Positions 8,034 through 16,768 of a stretch of DNA of 64,000 nucleotides are shown piece by piece. This DNA is from a candidate division KSB1 bacterium. GTDB lineage: Bacteria > Zhuqueibacterota > Zhuqueibacteria > JANLFK01 > Oleimicrobiaceae. The stretch's first letter is position 1. The number at the start of each line of letters is the position of its first letter. Under the pieces are notes generated by a model. The model saw only the letters and a list, made by a program, of their open reading frames with translations, was not told the DNA's origin and made no database searches. The position numbers and the translations under genes were made by a program. The DNA lies in NCBI GenBank assembly GCA_034506335.1, contig JAPDPR010000012.1, positions 1-64,000 on the forward strand, in the 5' to 3' direction.

Positions 8034-8549
8034 ATGGCGAACAAACTGACGTATGCGGTTGTGGGGTTGGTGGGTCTTTTTGTTCTGCTGCAGCTCATTG
8101 TGCCCCCAGAGCGAAGGAGTTCAAGACGCGCAGCGCGGAGGGAAGTGCGAACTGTGGCTCCGACGGAACAGGGGAAGCGCAGCAAGCCGCTTTTCTCAGA
8201 TCACACCAGCCGCTCTGTGTTGCGAGTGACCCAGCTCCAGATATGTCGACGCGTCGAAGGGCTCGAGCCCGTAGAGGGTGGCGCTCGCTTTCCCGCAAAT
8301 GTGGGGACCCTCTACTGTTTCACAGAGGTACAAGGCGCCTCTCGTCCTGAGGTAATATACCATGAGTGGCAGTACGGAGGGGGACGGGTGACCTCTGTCC
8401 CTCTCAGCGTCGAAGACGACAGCTGGCGGACCTGGAGTAAGAAGTCCATTAGGCCCTCGCAAGTGGGAGCATGGCAGGTGAAAGTGAGAGACAGTCAGGG
8501 GAGGCTGCTGGGTCAAACCAGATTTGAGATTGTCGCAGGAGGCCGCTGA
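8034..8549 (+). CDS. DUF2914 domain protein with N-terminal membrane anchor
   Basis: The ATG at 8034 is chosen over the upstream TTG at 8010 because GGAGGT (8021-8026) precedes it. Residues 4-22 are hydrophobic (YAVVGLVGLFVLLQLIV), followed by a basic stretch. The C-terminal two thirds match the DUF2914 pattern: TLYCFTEVQG, YHEWQYGG, and SVEDDSWRTWSKKSI before WQVKVRDSQGRLLG. The domain is predicted to be a small beta-sandwich outside the cytoplasmic membrane. Its function is unknown. It ends 28 bp before the promoter of tRNA-Met. Confidence 0.75.
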   Translation: MANKLTYAVVGLVGLFVLLQLIVPPERRSSRRAARREVRTVAPTEQGKRSKPLFSDHTSRSVLRVTQLQICRRVEGLEPVEGGARFPANVGTLYCFTEVQGASRPEVIYHEWQYGGGRVTSVPLSVEDDSWRTWSKKSIRPSQVGAWQVKVRDSQGRLLGQTRFEIVAGGR

Positions 8550-8577
8550 AAGGACCGGAATCGGCAGCAAAAAAGGG

Positions 8578-8606
8578 TTGAAATTGTCTGGGATTATTGC
8601 TATAAT
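8578..8606 (+). promoter_or_regulatory. Predicted promoter of tRNA-Met
   Basis: TTGAAA (8578-8583), a 17 bp spacer and a perfect TATAAT (8601-8606) stand 21 bp before the tRNA. Confidence 0.65.
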
Positions 8607-8627
8607 TTTCGACGTCGGAACCAGCTG

Positions 8628-8700
8628 GGGCCCTTAGCTCAGCCGGTAGAGCAGCGGACTCATAATCCGTCGGTCGCAGGTTCGAGCCCTGCAGGGCCCA
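8628..8700 (+). tRNA. tRNA with anticodon CAT (Met elongator, or Ile2 if lysidine-modified)
   Basis: Acceptor GGGCCCT/AGGGCCC, anticodon stem GCGGA/TCCGT, loop CTCATAA with anticodon CAT, T-loop TTCGAGC, discriminator A; CCA is not encoded. The first acceptor pair is complementary, so it is not an initiator. The body resembles both elongator tRNA-Met and tRNA-Ile2, and I cannot separate them by eye. Confidence 0.93.
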
Positions 8701-8721
8701 CGCCTGAGAATCGACCATGGC

Positions 8722-8755
8722 AAAGGCCAGATCCTGCCAGGAGATGGCCTTTTTT
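8722..8755 (+). terminator. Rho-independent terminator after tRNA-Met
   Basis: AAAGGCCA pairs with TGGCCTTT, with an inner TCCTGCCAGGA hairpin, followed by a run of T. Confidence 0.8.
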
Positions 8756-8817
8756 GGTCTCTGGAGCGCCGCAGGTGGCTCGGCGTTGACTTTAGAAGAG
8801 GCAAGGAGGTGTTCCGG

Positions 8818-10233
8818 GTGAAGCGAGTGATCGCCTACGCTCTGTTGGGAATTGCGGTGCTGGGATTGGGATGCGAGGGTCAAAAGTCGACAGCTGTCGT
8901 GCGGGTGGGGAAGCAGCGCCTGGATGTGCGTGCGGTGGTGGACCGCTTCAGGTGGAGCCGGGAATTTCATCAAGGTAAGCAGATCACTCCCGAAGTGGTC
9001 AAGGAGTATGTGGACAAGAACATGCTCTGGGAGCTTTTGTTTCGGGCCGAGGGTTTCCGGCTCGGGCTGCAGCGGGACAGTCTGGTGCTTGCCCGGATAG
9101 AAGCGGAGAAACGAGATCTGCTCACTATGCCCAACGGTCCCCTTTACCGTGCTGTGGCGCCGAAGCAATTAGAGATCACGGAGGCTGATCTACACCGTCT
9201 CTACGCGCAGCTGGACCAGGAGGTACTGATCGCCCAGATAGTGGTCAAGTCGGCGCGTATGGCAGATTCCCTGTACCAGGAGCTAAGAAAGGGTGCGGAT
9301 TTTGCCCGTCTCGCGCGCCAGTTTTCGGCCGACATCCCCACGGCACTGAATGGCGGACAAATGACGCGCTACTACACGCGCGGCTACCTAGCTCCACCAT
9401 TGGAAGAGGCAGCGTTTTCCTTGAGCGTGGGTGAGATATCCCGGCCGGTCAAGACCGCCATTGGCTATCACATTGTGAAGCTCATCGACAAACGCGGTTT
9501 CAAACCGCGTCCCTATGCGCAGGTCCGGCGTGAGTTGGACCTCCAACTGCGGATGGCGAAGACCAGCCAGTACATGGATGGATGGGTGGAGGAGCTGTTC
9601 AAGCGCTACAGAGTCACCGTCAATGACACTCTTGGGCCCCACTTTGTGAAGATGTACGTACCTCCCAACGATGGGGTGCCTAGTCGGCTTGACCCAGCGC
9701 GCTCACCTGGTCTGAGCCTGCAGACAGAGGCAATTTCATGGGCCACGGGCAGTTGGCGCGCAGTGGACCTGGTGCGCCGTTACAACGAGCTTGACGTCAG
9801 CGAACGGGTCCCTTTCCATTGCACGGAGGACTTTGTCGATTTCGCGAAACACGCCCTCTTCCCGGATCTCCTTTACCAAGAGGCAAAGGCTTTGCGCCTG
9901 GACACGGGGGAGGATTTTGCGCAGCGCGTTGAGGAGATCACTCAGCGCGTGGTATTTCAAGAGTGCAGGCGCCGACTTGTGACCAGCAAGGTGCAAGTGA
10001 GTGAAGACGAAGCGCTGGAGGAATACGAGAGGAACAAAGAGACCAAGTACAAGGGGCTGAGCTTCGTGCAAGCGCGGGCACGGGTCTATAGCTATCTTGT
10101 GGGTTCCCGCACTAGTGCCCTGCAAGACAAGGTGGTGGCGGAGTTGCGCAGCAGGCACAAGATTCGCTGGAACCAAAAGGCATTGCAAGAGGCGGCAGCG
10201 CAGTTAGAGGCGCGGCGTCAGGGTCAGAAGTAA
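8818..10233 (+). CDS. Peptidyl-prolyl isomerase (PpiC/SurA-type) lipoprotein
   Basis: The GTG at 8818 is chosen because AAGGAGG ends 8 bp upstream; the GTG at 8809 overlaps that site. The N-terminus is a lipoprotein signal ending in LGLGC. A SurA-N-like helical part is followed by a parvulin domain (about residues 134-220), with GADFARLARQFSAD, NGGQM and GYHIVKLIDKR. The C-terminal part (about 250-471) is charged and helical, with no second clear parvulin repeat. It probably helps fold outer-membrane or exported proteins in the periplasm, as the cargo of barrels and T9SS proteins in this window would need. It lies behind the tRNA-Met terminator, so it should have its own promoter. Confidence 0.88.
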   Translation: MKRVIAYALLGIAVLGLGCEGQKSTAVVRVGKQRLDVRAVVDRFRWSREFHQGKQITPEVVKEYVDKNMLWELLFRAEGFRLGLQRDSLVLARIEAEKRDLLTMPNGPLYRAVAPKQLEITEADLHRLYAQLDQEVLIAQIVVKSARMADSLYQELRKGADFARLARQFSADIPTALNGGQMTRYYTRGYLAPPLEEAAFSLSVGEISRPVKTAIGYHIVKLIDKRGFKPRPYAQVRRELDLQLRMAKTSQYMDGWVEELFKRYRVTVNDTLGPHFVKMYVPPNDGVPSRLDPARSPGLSLQTEAISWATGSWRAVDLVRRYNELDVSERVPFHCTEDFVDFAKHALFPDLLYQEAKALRLDTGEDFAQRVEEITQRVVFQECRRRLVTSKVQVSEDEALEEYERNKETKYKGLSFVQARARVYSYLVGSRTSALQDKVVAELRSRHKIRWNQKALQEAAAQLEARRQGQK

Positions 10234-10271
10234 GGCGCTCGGGCGGATGTTTAGGGGGTTGGAGTTTTTCT

Positions 10272-11933
10272 ATGCAGACCACAGGTCGGGTAACAACCCT
10301 GCGCAGAGAGGTTTCAGGCGAGGAAGCCCTTGCCTTGGGTGCATTCCGAGCCGGCGTCCAGGTGGTCTGCGGATTCCCTGGTCGCCCCGGGGCCCGCACG
10401 TTGCAACTGCTGGCCGCGGCAGGGCAAAGCAGGGGCGTTACCGCCACGTGGAATGTTAGCCCGGTCGCTGCAGTAGAGGAGGCGGTGGGCGCGTCATTGC
10501 TGGGTCGTAGGGTCCTGGTGTGTCTGCCGGGGAGTGGCCTGGCAACAGCGCTGGACGCACTCCTGGTGGCGGCGACGACTGGCACGAACGCAGGGCTTGT
10601 GCTTCTGGCAGGAGATGACCCAGGCACCACAGAGTCCAGTGCTCACGTTGATGCACGTACCCTGGCGGCGCTGGCCTCCGTGCCCGTGTTGGAGCCGGCT
10701 ACTCCAGCTCAAGGCGCGGAGATGGTGGAGGAGGCCTTTCGGCTGTCTGAAGAGTACCAGCTGCCGGTGGTGGTTCGTATCGTCCCCGCCTATGCGCGCA
10801 TGCGCGGGGAGGTAGTGGTAGAGAAGTTGGTACGCACCCCTGGGTCGGAAACGCGCCTTGCCCGTGAACCAGGCAAGTGGGTTGCCACGCCCTCTGTGGC
10901 GGCAGAACGGCGGGAACGTCTGCTTTGGAAGTGGGAGCGCATCGCAGAGGGCTTTTCGCATTCGCTGTTCAACGAGGTGACAGGTGCTGCGCGGCGGGCA
11001 GTAGTAGCCGTGGGACACGTCGCCTCTGAGGTCAGCGACATTGTGGGCGACCTGGCGCACGGGCATTTCACGCTCTGCAGCCTTGGTACCCCAGTGCCGC
11101 TGCCAGCGGCGTGGTTGGCAGGGTCCCTCCAGTCCACTGACGAGGTTGCCGTGCTCGAAGAGGGTGCCCCTGTGGTTGAGCAAGCCCTCGTAGAGCTCGT
11201 GCATCGACGTAAGCTGAACGTGGAAATCAAGGGGCGGTACAGCGGCTTGGTGCCTGGCGGCGGGGAGCTGTTCCGCTGGCAGATCGAAGAGATTCTGTCG
11301 CAGTTTGAACCACGCTTTGCCCCGGCTCGGCCTTTCTTTCCGTACGAGGAAAAGCCAGACAAGCCCAAAGCAGAGAAGGGTTTCTGCACCGGGTGCCCCC
11401 ATGTGCATGCCTTCCGGGTGCTCAAGCAGGTGCTCCGCGCCGTGTTCGGCGATGCGCCCCCCATCATCGTTGGCGACCCTGGCTGCACCATGCGCGCCGC
11501 AGTACCTCCGCTAAGTCTGGTTGACGTCTCCTACAACCTCGGGGCGGCAATCAGTCTCGCAAAGGGGCTCGCACGGCAGGTGAGCACCTTGCCGGTTATC
11601 GCGGTGATGGGCGACACAGCCTTCTTCGCCTGGGGTATCAATAGCCTGATCGAGGCTGCCCGCGAAAAGGCACAACTGATCGTGGTTATCTTCGACAACC
11701 AGACGTCGGCCACCACGGGATTCCAGCCGAATCCTGGCAGCACCTATGTGCTCCAGAACGAGCGCTTCAAGCGGGTGGCCTTGGAAGAGTTGGTTAGCGC
11801 CTGCGGTGTCGACCTCCTGCGGGTGGTGGACCCAGAGAACGAGACGCGTACCCGACAGGTCTTCTCGGAGGCGCTCACGGTGGATGGATTGCGTGTGGTA
11901 GTGCTTCGCTCACCATGTCCTTTGATCCCGTAA
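10272..11933 (+). CDS. IorA-like thiamine-dependent 2-oxoacid:ferredoxin oxidoreductase subunit, lacking the ferredoxin domain
   Basis: The N-terminal pyrimidine-binding part resembles IorA (GEEALALGAFRAGVQVVCGFPG, LLAGDDPGTTESS). The C-terminal diphosphate-binding part has FCTGCPHVHAF, GDPGCTM, MGDTAFFAWGINSL and DNQTSATTGFQPNPG, a clear thiamine-diphosphate signature. Canonical IorA ends with two 4Fe-4S clusters in about 600 or more residues; this 553-residue protein stops without them. Where IorA has NEKVA with a Glu thought to contact the cofactor, this protein reads SPVAA. No IorB gene is in the window. It stands 27 bp before glcD, suggesting joint handling of 2-oxo and 2-hydroxy acids. 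Its activity is uncertain. Confidence 0.78.
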   Translation: MQTTGRVTTLRREVSGEEALALGAFRAGVQVVCGFPGRPGARTLQLLAAAGQSRGVTATWNVSPVAAVEEAVGASLLGRRVLVCLPGSGLATALDALLVAATTGTNAGLVLLAGDDPGTTESSAHVDARTLAALASVPVLEPATPAQGAEMVEEAFRLSEEYQLPVVVRIVPAYARMRGEVVVEKLVRTPGSETRLAREPGKWVATPSVAAERRERLLWKWERIAEGFSHSLFNEVTGAARRAVVAVGHVASEVSDIVGDLAHGHFTLCSLGTPVPLPAAWLAGSLQSTDEVAVLEEGAPVVEQALVELVHRRKLNVEIKGRYSGLVPGGGELFRWQIEEILSQFEPRFAPARPFFPYEEKPDKPKAEKGFCTGCPHVHAFRVLKQVLRAVFGDAPPIIVGDPGCTMRAAVPPLSLVDVSYNLGAAISLAKGLARQVSTLPVIAVMGDTAFFAWGINSLIEAAREKAQLIVVIFDNQTSATTGFQPNPGSTYVLQNERFKRVALEELVSACGVDLLRVVDPENETRTRQVFSEALTVDGLRVVVLRSPCPLIP

Positions 11934-11960
11934 CTGATACCAAAACTGGTCAAAGTCCCT

Positions 11961-13367
11961 ATGCTCTCATCGGAAACCCTCAAGAACCTTCGCAAGATTG
12001 TGGGTAAGGAGAACGTCCTGACGGCGGAGGTAGATCTTCTCTTGTACGAGTACGACGGCAGCATGGACGCCATGCGGCCGGATGTTGTTGTCTTTGCGCA
12101 TTCCACGCACGAGGTAAGCCAGGTCCTGGCTTTAGCGCATCGCCATGGTATCCCCTGTGTGCCGCGGGGATCGGGCACGAATCTGAGCGGTGGGTCTGTG
12201 CCGGCGAGGGGCGGAATAGTGCTGGAACTCTCCCGGATGAACCGCATTTTGGAAATCGACACGGCCAATCAGCGGGCGGTGGTGGAGCCCGGCGTCTATA
12301 ACTTGGACTTGCAGAATGCGTTGGCTCCGCTCGGCTTTTTCTACGCTCCTGACCCGGCCAGTCAAAAGGTATCCACCATCGGCGGCAACGTGGCGGAGAA
12401 CGCCGGCGGTCCTCATTGCCTGAAGTACGGAGTGACCACCAATCATGTGCTGGGCCTTGAGGTGGTGCTCGCCGACGGGAGGGTATGCCAGCTGGGAGGA
12501 AAGGCACTCGACGTACCGGGTTACGACCTTGTGGGCACATTGGTGGGCTCGGAGGGGACCCTCTGCGTTTTCACAAAGATCGTCGTACGTATTATGCCCC
12601 TGCCGCAGCAGGTCAAGACACTCTTGGCGATCTTCGACTCCCTGGACCACGCGGCTGATGCGGTCTCCGACATCATTGGACGGGGCATAGTGCCCGCCAC
12701 ACTGGAGATGATGGACCGGCTGACCATTCAGGCTGTGGAGGCCTCGTTGGCCGTTGGATATCCCACCGACGCCGAGGCGGTGCTGGTTATCGAGGTGGAT
12801 GGCCCAGCTGCCGGGCTAGAGGCTCAGGCGCGCGAAGTGAGCCTTCTTTGCACTCGGCACGGAGCGCGTGAGGTACGCCTGGCACGTGATGAACAGGAGC
12901 GGCAGGCTCTTTGGGCAGGCAGGCGCGGTGCATTCGGCGCGATGACTCGCGTTCGTCCCTCTATCATGGTGGCTGATGGCACCGTGCCCCGCGAGAAGCT
13001 GCCCGCGGTGCTGCGCGAGGTGGGGCGTATCGCCCGCAAATACCGCCTCCAGCACGCCAACCTCCTCCATGCCGGCGATGGCAATTTGCATCCCAATTTG
13101 ATGTTCGACGCCCGTGACCCCGATGAGCGGCAACGAGTCATCAAGGCCAGTCATGAGATCTTGGAAGTGTGCGTAGCAGTAGGGGGGACCATCAGCGGCG
13201 AGCACGGAATCGGCCTGGAAAAGATCGCTGCCATGTCGCTCGTTTTTCGCGAAGAAGACATGGAGGCAATGTTCGCCTTGAAACGAGTGTTCGATCCTCG
13301 TCTTGTCTTGAACCCTGGTAAGATTTTCCCCGAGCACTACTACGGCAGAGGAGGTGCCCCAGCGTGA
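11961..13367 (+). CDS. glcD: FAD-linked 2-hydroxyacid (glycolate or lactate) oxidase subunit GlcD
   Basis: It oxidises a 2-hydroxy acid, passing electrons to GlcF and then to the membrane pool. The FAD_binding_4 domain shows PRGSGTNLSGGSVPARGG near residue 68 and GGNVAENAGGPHCLKYG near 140. The FAD-oxidase C-terminal domain has HAGDGNLHPN (about 368) and GTISGEHGIGLEK (about 410). At 468 residues it is the usual length for GlcD. The following glcE start overlaps its stop by 4 bp. Substrate could be glycolate, D-lactate or a related acid. Confidence 0.9.
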   Translation: MLSSETLKNLRKIVGKENVLTAEVDLLLYEYDGSMDAMRPDVVVFAHSTHEVSQVLALAHRHGIPCVPRGSGTNLSGGSVPARGGIVLELSRMNRILEIDTANQRAVVEPGVYNLDLQNALAPLGFFYAPDPASQKVSTIGGNVAENAGGPHCLKYGVTTNHVLGLEVVLADGRVCQLGGKALDVPGYDLVGTLVGSEGTLCVFTKIVVRIMPLPQQVKTLLAIFDSLDHAADAVSDIIGRGIVPATLEMMDRLTIQAVEASLAVGYPTDAEAVLVIEVDGPAAGLEAQAREVSLLCTRHGAREVRLARDEQERQALWAGRRGAFGAMTRVRPSIMVADGTVPREKLPAVLREVGRIARKYRLQHANLLHAGDGNLHPNLMFDARDPDERQRVIKASHEILEVCVAVGGTISGEHGIGLEKIAAMSLVFREEDMEAMFALKRVFDPRLVLNPGKIFPEHYYGRGGAPA

Positions 13368-14707
13368 ACAACCAATCAAAGCATCGCCTGCATGGGGCGC
13401 TGGTCACTGGCAAGTCCGAAATTCGCCTGGACAGCGCGACTGTCGCCCGCTACTCCATCGACGGCGTGACGCCCTCAGCCGTAGTTTGGCCAGAAAGCGA
13501 GGAGGAACTGGCTCAGTGGCTTCGCGAGGCGCATCGCCAGCATGCGAAGGTGCTAGTCCGTGGTGCAGGTGAACTCTTGCACCTCGGCGGGGTGCCCGAA
13601 CCATTTGACTTGGTTGTTTGCACCACGCGATTGACCCAACTCCTCGATTTCGACGCGGAAAACCTCACGGTCTCTGTTCAGGCGGGAATGCCCATTGCCC
13701 TACTGCAGCACATCGTTCGTCAGCGGAACCTCCGGCTGCCCCTTGACCCGCCTGTGTCAGGAAAGGCCACAATCGGTGGGCTGGTAGCGGCGAACGCTTT
13801 TGGGCCGATCCGCTTGCTTTACGGTGGAATGAGAGATCTGCTACTAGGCTGTACCGCCGTTCTGGCCGACGGAACCGTAATCAAATCCGGGGGAAAAACG
13901 GTCAAAAACGTTGCCGGCTATGACTTGTGCAAGTTGTTTGTGGGGTCGCTCGGCTCAATCGGAACATTGACCCGCGTGACTCTGCGTTTGCTGCCCGCCC
14001 CGGAGACAACGCGTATCGTCCTTGCCAGTTTTGCCAGCCGGCGAGAGTGTTGCCGTGCCGCTGCAGCGCTGGTCAACTCTCCTCTTTGCCCAGCTGCTGT
14101 AGAGGTGCTCAACTCAGCTGCGCTCGCTCGGCTCAGCAAAACTGACTGCGCGAAAAGTTCCGCGTCGTACGTGCTGGCCATTATGTTTGAGGGTAAGCGC
14201 CAAGTGGTAGCCGCGACCGCACAGGAAGCAGCACAAGAGCTCACTGCGACCTACGGGGGGGATACGCGAGAGCTCACGTCCAAGAAGGCGTTAGGCTTTC
14301 GCAGGGAGCTGAGTGCCGTGTTGCGTGGAGAACCGGGAACCCTTCAGGTGCGTGCGAATGTGCCGATAAGTGATGTGGAGGCCATGTGCGTGGCAATTGA
14401 GGAACGTGTGCGAGAGGTGGGCTTCGCGGCAGAAATCGTGTGTCATTTTGGTTTGGGTGTTGTGGTAGCCAACGTGGCCGCCAGTCAGGGTGACCAGCAA
14501 CGTGTAGTAGAGCGGCTGGTGGAGCTCCGCGGTGGCGTGGCTGCATCCGGAGGGTCGGTCGTGATTACGCGAGCCAGCGCGGAAACCAAGCGGCATGCGG
14601 ATGTGTGGGGTGCACATGAAGAGACGCTGGACCTGATGCGTCGCATTAAGCAGCAGTTCGACCCGCGAGGGGTGTTTGTGGGCGGACGTTTCATTGGAGG
14701 CCTGTGA
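13364..14707 (+). CDS. glcE: FAD-binding oxidase subunit GlcE
   Basis: A second FAD_binding_4 protein that pairs with GlcD in the glycolate oxidase complex. Motifs include VLVRGAGELLHLGG, SVQAGMPIALLQ, KATIGGLVAANAFGP and KTVKNVAGYDLCKLFVGSLG, all typical of GlcE. The 447-residue length is somewhat longer than many GlcE proteins. The GTG start overlaps the glcD stop and its own stop is directly followed by the glcF ATG, so the three subunits are coupled. Confidence 0.87.
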   Translation: MNNQSKHRLHGALVTGKSEIRLDSATVARYSIDGVTPSAVVWPESEEELAQWLREAHRQHAKVLVRGAGELLHLGGVPEPFDLVVCTTRLTQLLDFDAENLTVSVQAGMPIALLQHIVRQRNLRLPLDPPVSGKATIGGLVAANAFGPIRLLYGGMRDLLLGCTAVLADGTVIKSGGKTVKNVAGYDLCKLFVGSLGSIGTLTRVTLRLLPAPETTRIVLASFASRRECCRAAAALVNSPLCPAAVEVLNSAALARLSKTDCAKSSASYVLAIMFEGKRQVVAATAQEAAQELTATYGGDTRELTSKKALGFRRELSAVLRGEPGTLQVRANVPISDVEAMCVAIEERVREVGFAAEIVCHFGLGVVVANVAASQGDQQRVVERLVELRGGVAASGGSVVITRASAETKRHADVWGAHEETLDLMRRIKQQFDPRGVFVGGRFIGGL

Positions 14708-16015
14708 ATGTCTGAAAGCCCATTGCGCTGGGTGTACGATGAGGCGTCGCGGTGCAATAGGTGCGGGTACTGCCAGCCAACGTGCCCGACCTTCTCCCTG
14801 ACGCATGTGGAGCGAAACGTCGCGCGAGGCCGCAACAACCTAGTTCGGGCCGTGTATGAAGGGAGGATGCCTCTGAATCGCGACGTCAAGTCGGCCATTT
14901 TCGGTTGTCTAATGTGCGCCGCCTGCGTGAGTAATTGCCACCCCGAAGTGCGTACCGACCACATTGTAGCAGCCGCCCGTGCTGCTTACTACGAGCACTT
15001 CGGACGGCCGGCCATTCAGCAGGTCATCTTTGAGCGTCTTCTGCCCAATCCCGGTGCACTTGGCCGTCTGCTGTCCTTGGCCCGCCTCGGCAAGAACAGC
15101 GGCCTCTCTGGTTTGGCACGGGTGCTACGTATCTTGGGGTGGTACGGCAAGAGTATCGCCACGGCAGAGGCGTTAGTACCGCGCATTCCACGTCGTTTCT
15201 TGCGCGAGGTTGTGAGAGTGGAATCCCCCAGCTCCTCTCAGCAAAAGCCGCGAGTGGCGTATTTTGTCGGGTGTGCCATCAATTTTGCTTTGCCGCACGT
15301 GGGGAGCGCCACGTTGCGTGTGCTCCAAGACGCCAAGTGCACAGTTACCCTTTTGGACAACCTCTGCTGCGGCCTTCCTCCATACGCCTATGGCGACATT
15401 GAAAGCGCGCAAAAGTTGGCCCGACATAACCTGGACGTAATGGCCAAAGTCGACGCAGACGTGGTGATTAGCGAATGCGCAAGTTGTGTGTCGTTCCTCA
15501 AAGAGTACCCACACCTTCTTTCTGGCGATGCACCCTATGAGGAGCTGGCGCACACGATTGCCGCGCGGGTTCAAGACGCTACACAGTTTCTCCGCACCCT
15601 TCCGATGAAGCCGACGCCTGAAGCGGAGAGAATAAGCGTCACTTACCACGACCCATGTCACCTCAGTCATCACCTCAGAGAGCGCAATGCCCCTCGACAG
15701 CTACTCCGTTCGCTTCCAGGGGTTGATTTCGTGGAACTGCCAGAGTCCGACTGGTGCTGCGGGGGTGCGGGCTCGTACAACATTACGCACCCCGATGTGT
15801 CAGAGGCGATTCTGGCCAGAAAGATGGCGAATGTGGCACGGACTGGTGCACAGGTGCTCACCACTGCCTGTCCGTCGTGTCTGATGCAACTCTCATATGG
15901 GGTGCGGCGCCACAAGCTGAATGTGCGCGTGATGCATGTGGTGGAATTGGTAGCCGCGAAGACGATGGGTCAGTCGAACGGCCCCGAGGTACCGGCATGC
16001 GTGAGTACCCAGTAG
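14708..16015 (+). CDS. glcF: Iron-sulfur subunit GlcF with two CCG domains
   Basis: It carries electrons from GlcD/E to the quinone pool. Two 4Fe-4S motifs are seen: CNRCGYCQPTCP (about residues 16-27) and CLMCAACVSNCHPE (about 67-80). Two CCG domains follow, with LCCGLPPYAYGD (about 219) and CCGGAGSYNITHPD (about 349), the latter associated with catalytic or cluster-binding Cys in HdrD-like proteins. At 435 residues it is full length. Its end overlaps the following hydrolase gene by 19 bp. Confidence 0.9.
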   Translation: MSESPLRWVYDEASRCNRCGYCQPTCPTFSLTHVERNVARGRNNLVRAVYEGRMPLNRDVKSAIFGCLMCAACVSNCHPEVRTDHIVAAARAAYYEHFGRPAIQQVIFERLLPNPGALGRLLSLARLGKNSGLSGLARVLRILGWYGKSIATAEALVPRIPRRFLREVVRVESPSSSQQKPRVAYFVGCAINFALPHVGSATLRVLQDAKCTVTLLDNLCCGLPPYAYGDIESAQKLARHNLDVMAKVDADVVISECASCVSFLKEYPHLLSGDAPYEELAHTIAARVQDATQFLRTLPMKPTPEAERISVTYHDPCHLSHHLRERNAPRQLLRSLPGVDFVELPESDWCCGGAGSYNITHPDVSEAILARKMANVARTGAQVLTTACPSCLMQLSYGVRRHKLNVRVMHVVELVAAKTMGQSNGPEVPACVSTQ

Positions 16016-16746
16016 CCTTTTCCAGCGAGGGGCACCAGCTCGTGGGCATGCTCCATCTGCCCGAAGTGCACACGGGGCGTGGCGTGGTCATGTGCCACGG
16101 CTTCACTGGCAACAAGGTGGAAAGCAGGCGGTTGTTCGTGGAGGCGGCTCGAGCTTTTGCCGAAGCAGGCCTGGCCGCATTTCGCTTCGACTTCTACGGG
16201 TCTGGAGACAGCGAAGGAGACTTTGCCGATACTAGTCTGGCCCATAACATTGCCAATCTCATTGATGCATTGGCATTCATGAAACAACAGGACTGCAACC
16301 GACTGGCGGTGTTGGGCGTCAGTCTTGGCGGCGCGACCGCCATCCTCACCTTGGCGCGCCACCCCGTTGATGCTTTCGTGGGGTGGTCGGTGGTGCCGGA
16401 TTTGCGCAAGCTCTTCGAGGCGCGCGCCCCTGAAGCCGTACGGTCCGATCAAAGCCTTCCCGGCTACGAGCACGACGGGTGGTTCCTCAAACGCCAGTTC
16501 TGGGAAGATGCTGTCAAGCGTGACGTGCTTCGCGCTTTTCGCAAACTGGCCATGCCCAAGCTGCTCATCCAGGGTGATAAGGACGACCCGCTCTTTGTTG
16601 ATGGATTTCGGCTCATGCAGGTCAAGGCACTGCCACCTGCAGACTTTTACATGATCCCCGGAGCAGGACACATGTTCGAAACAGTTCGTTTTCGCCGCAA
16701 GCTCATCACCACCACGGTGCGGTGGCTGCGGCGCCATTTGCGGTGA
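15997..16746 (+). CDS. Alpha/beta hydrolase
   Basis: The ATG at 15997 is chosen: the text then begins MREYPVAFSSEGHQLVGML, a normal hydrolase start, and GAGGT-like bases precede it. The nucleophile elbow is GVSLGG (Ser about 109), the oxyanion strand is MCHGFTGNK, the acid is in GDKDDPLF, and the His is in GAGHMFE near the C-terminus. The family resembles bacterial serine aminopeptidase-like or acyl esterases (HGFTGNKxE). It overlaps glcF, so it belongs to the same operon, but its substrate is unknown. Confidence 0.82.
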   Translation: MREYPVAFSSEGHQLVGMLHLPEVHTGRGVVMCHGFTGNKVESRRLFVEAARAFAEAGLAAFRFDFYGSGDSEGDFADTSLAHNIANLIDALAFMKQQDCNRLAVLGVSLGGATAILTLARHPVDAFVGWSVVPDLRKLFEARAPEAVRSDQSLPGYEHDGWFLKRQFWEDAVKRDVLRAFRKLAMPKLLIQGDKDDPLFVDGFRLMQVKALPPADFYMIPGAGHMFETVRFRRKLITTTVRWLRRHLR

Positions 16747-16768
16747 AGGGAAGGAGGGAGGTGGTCCG

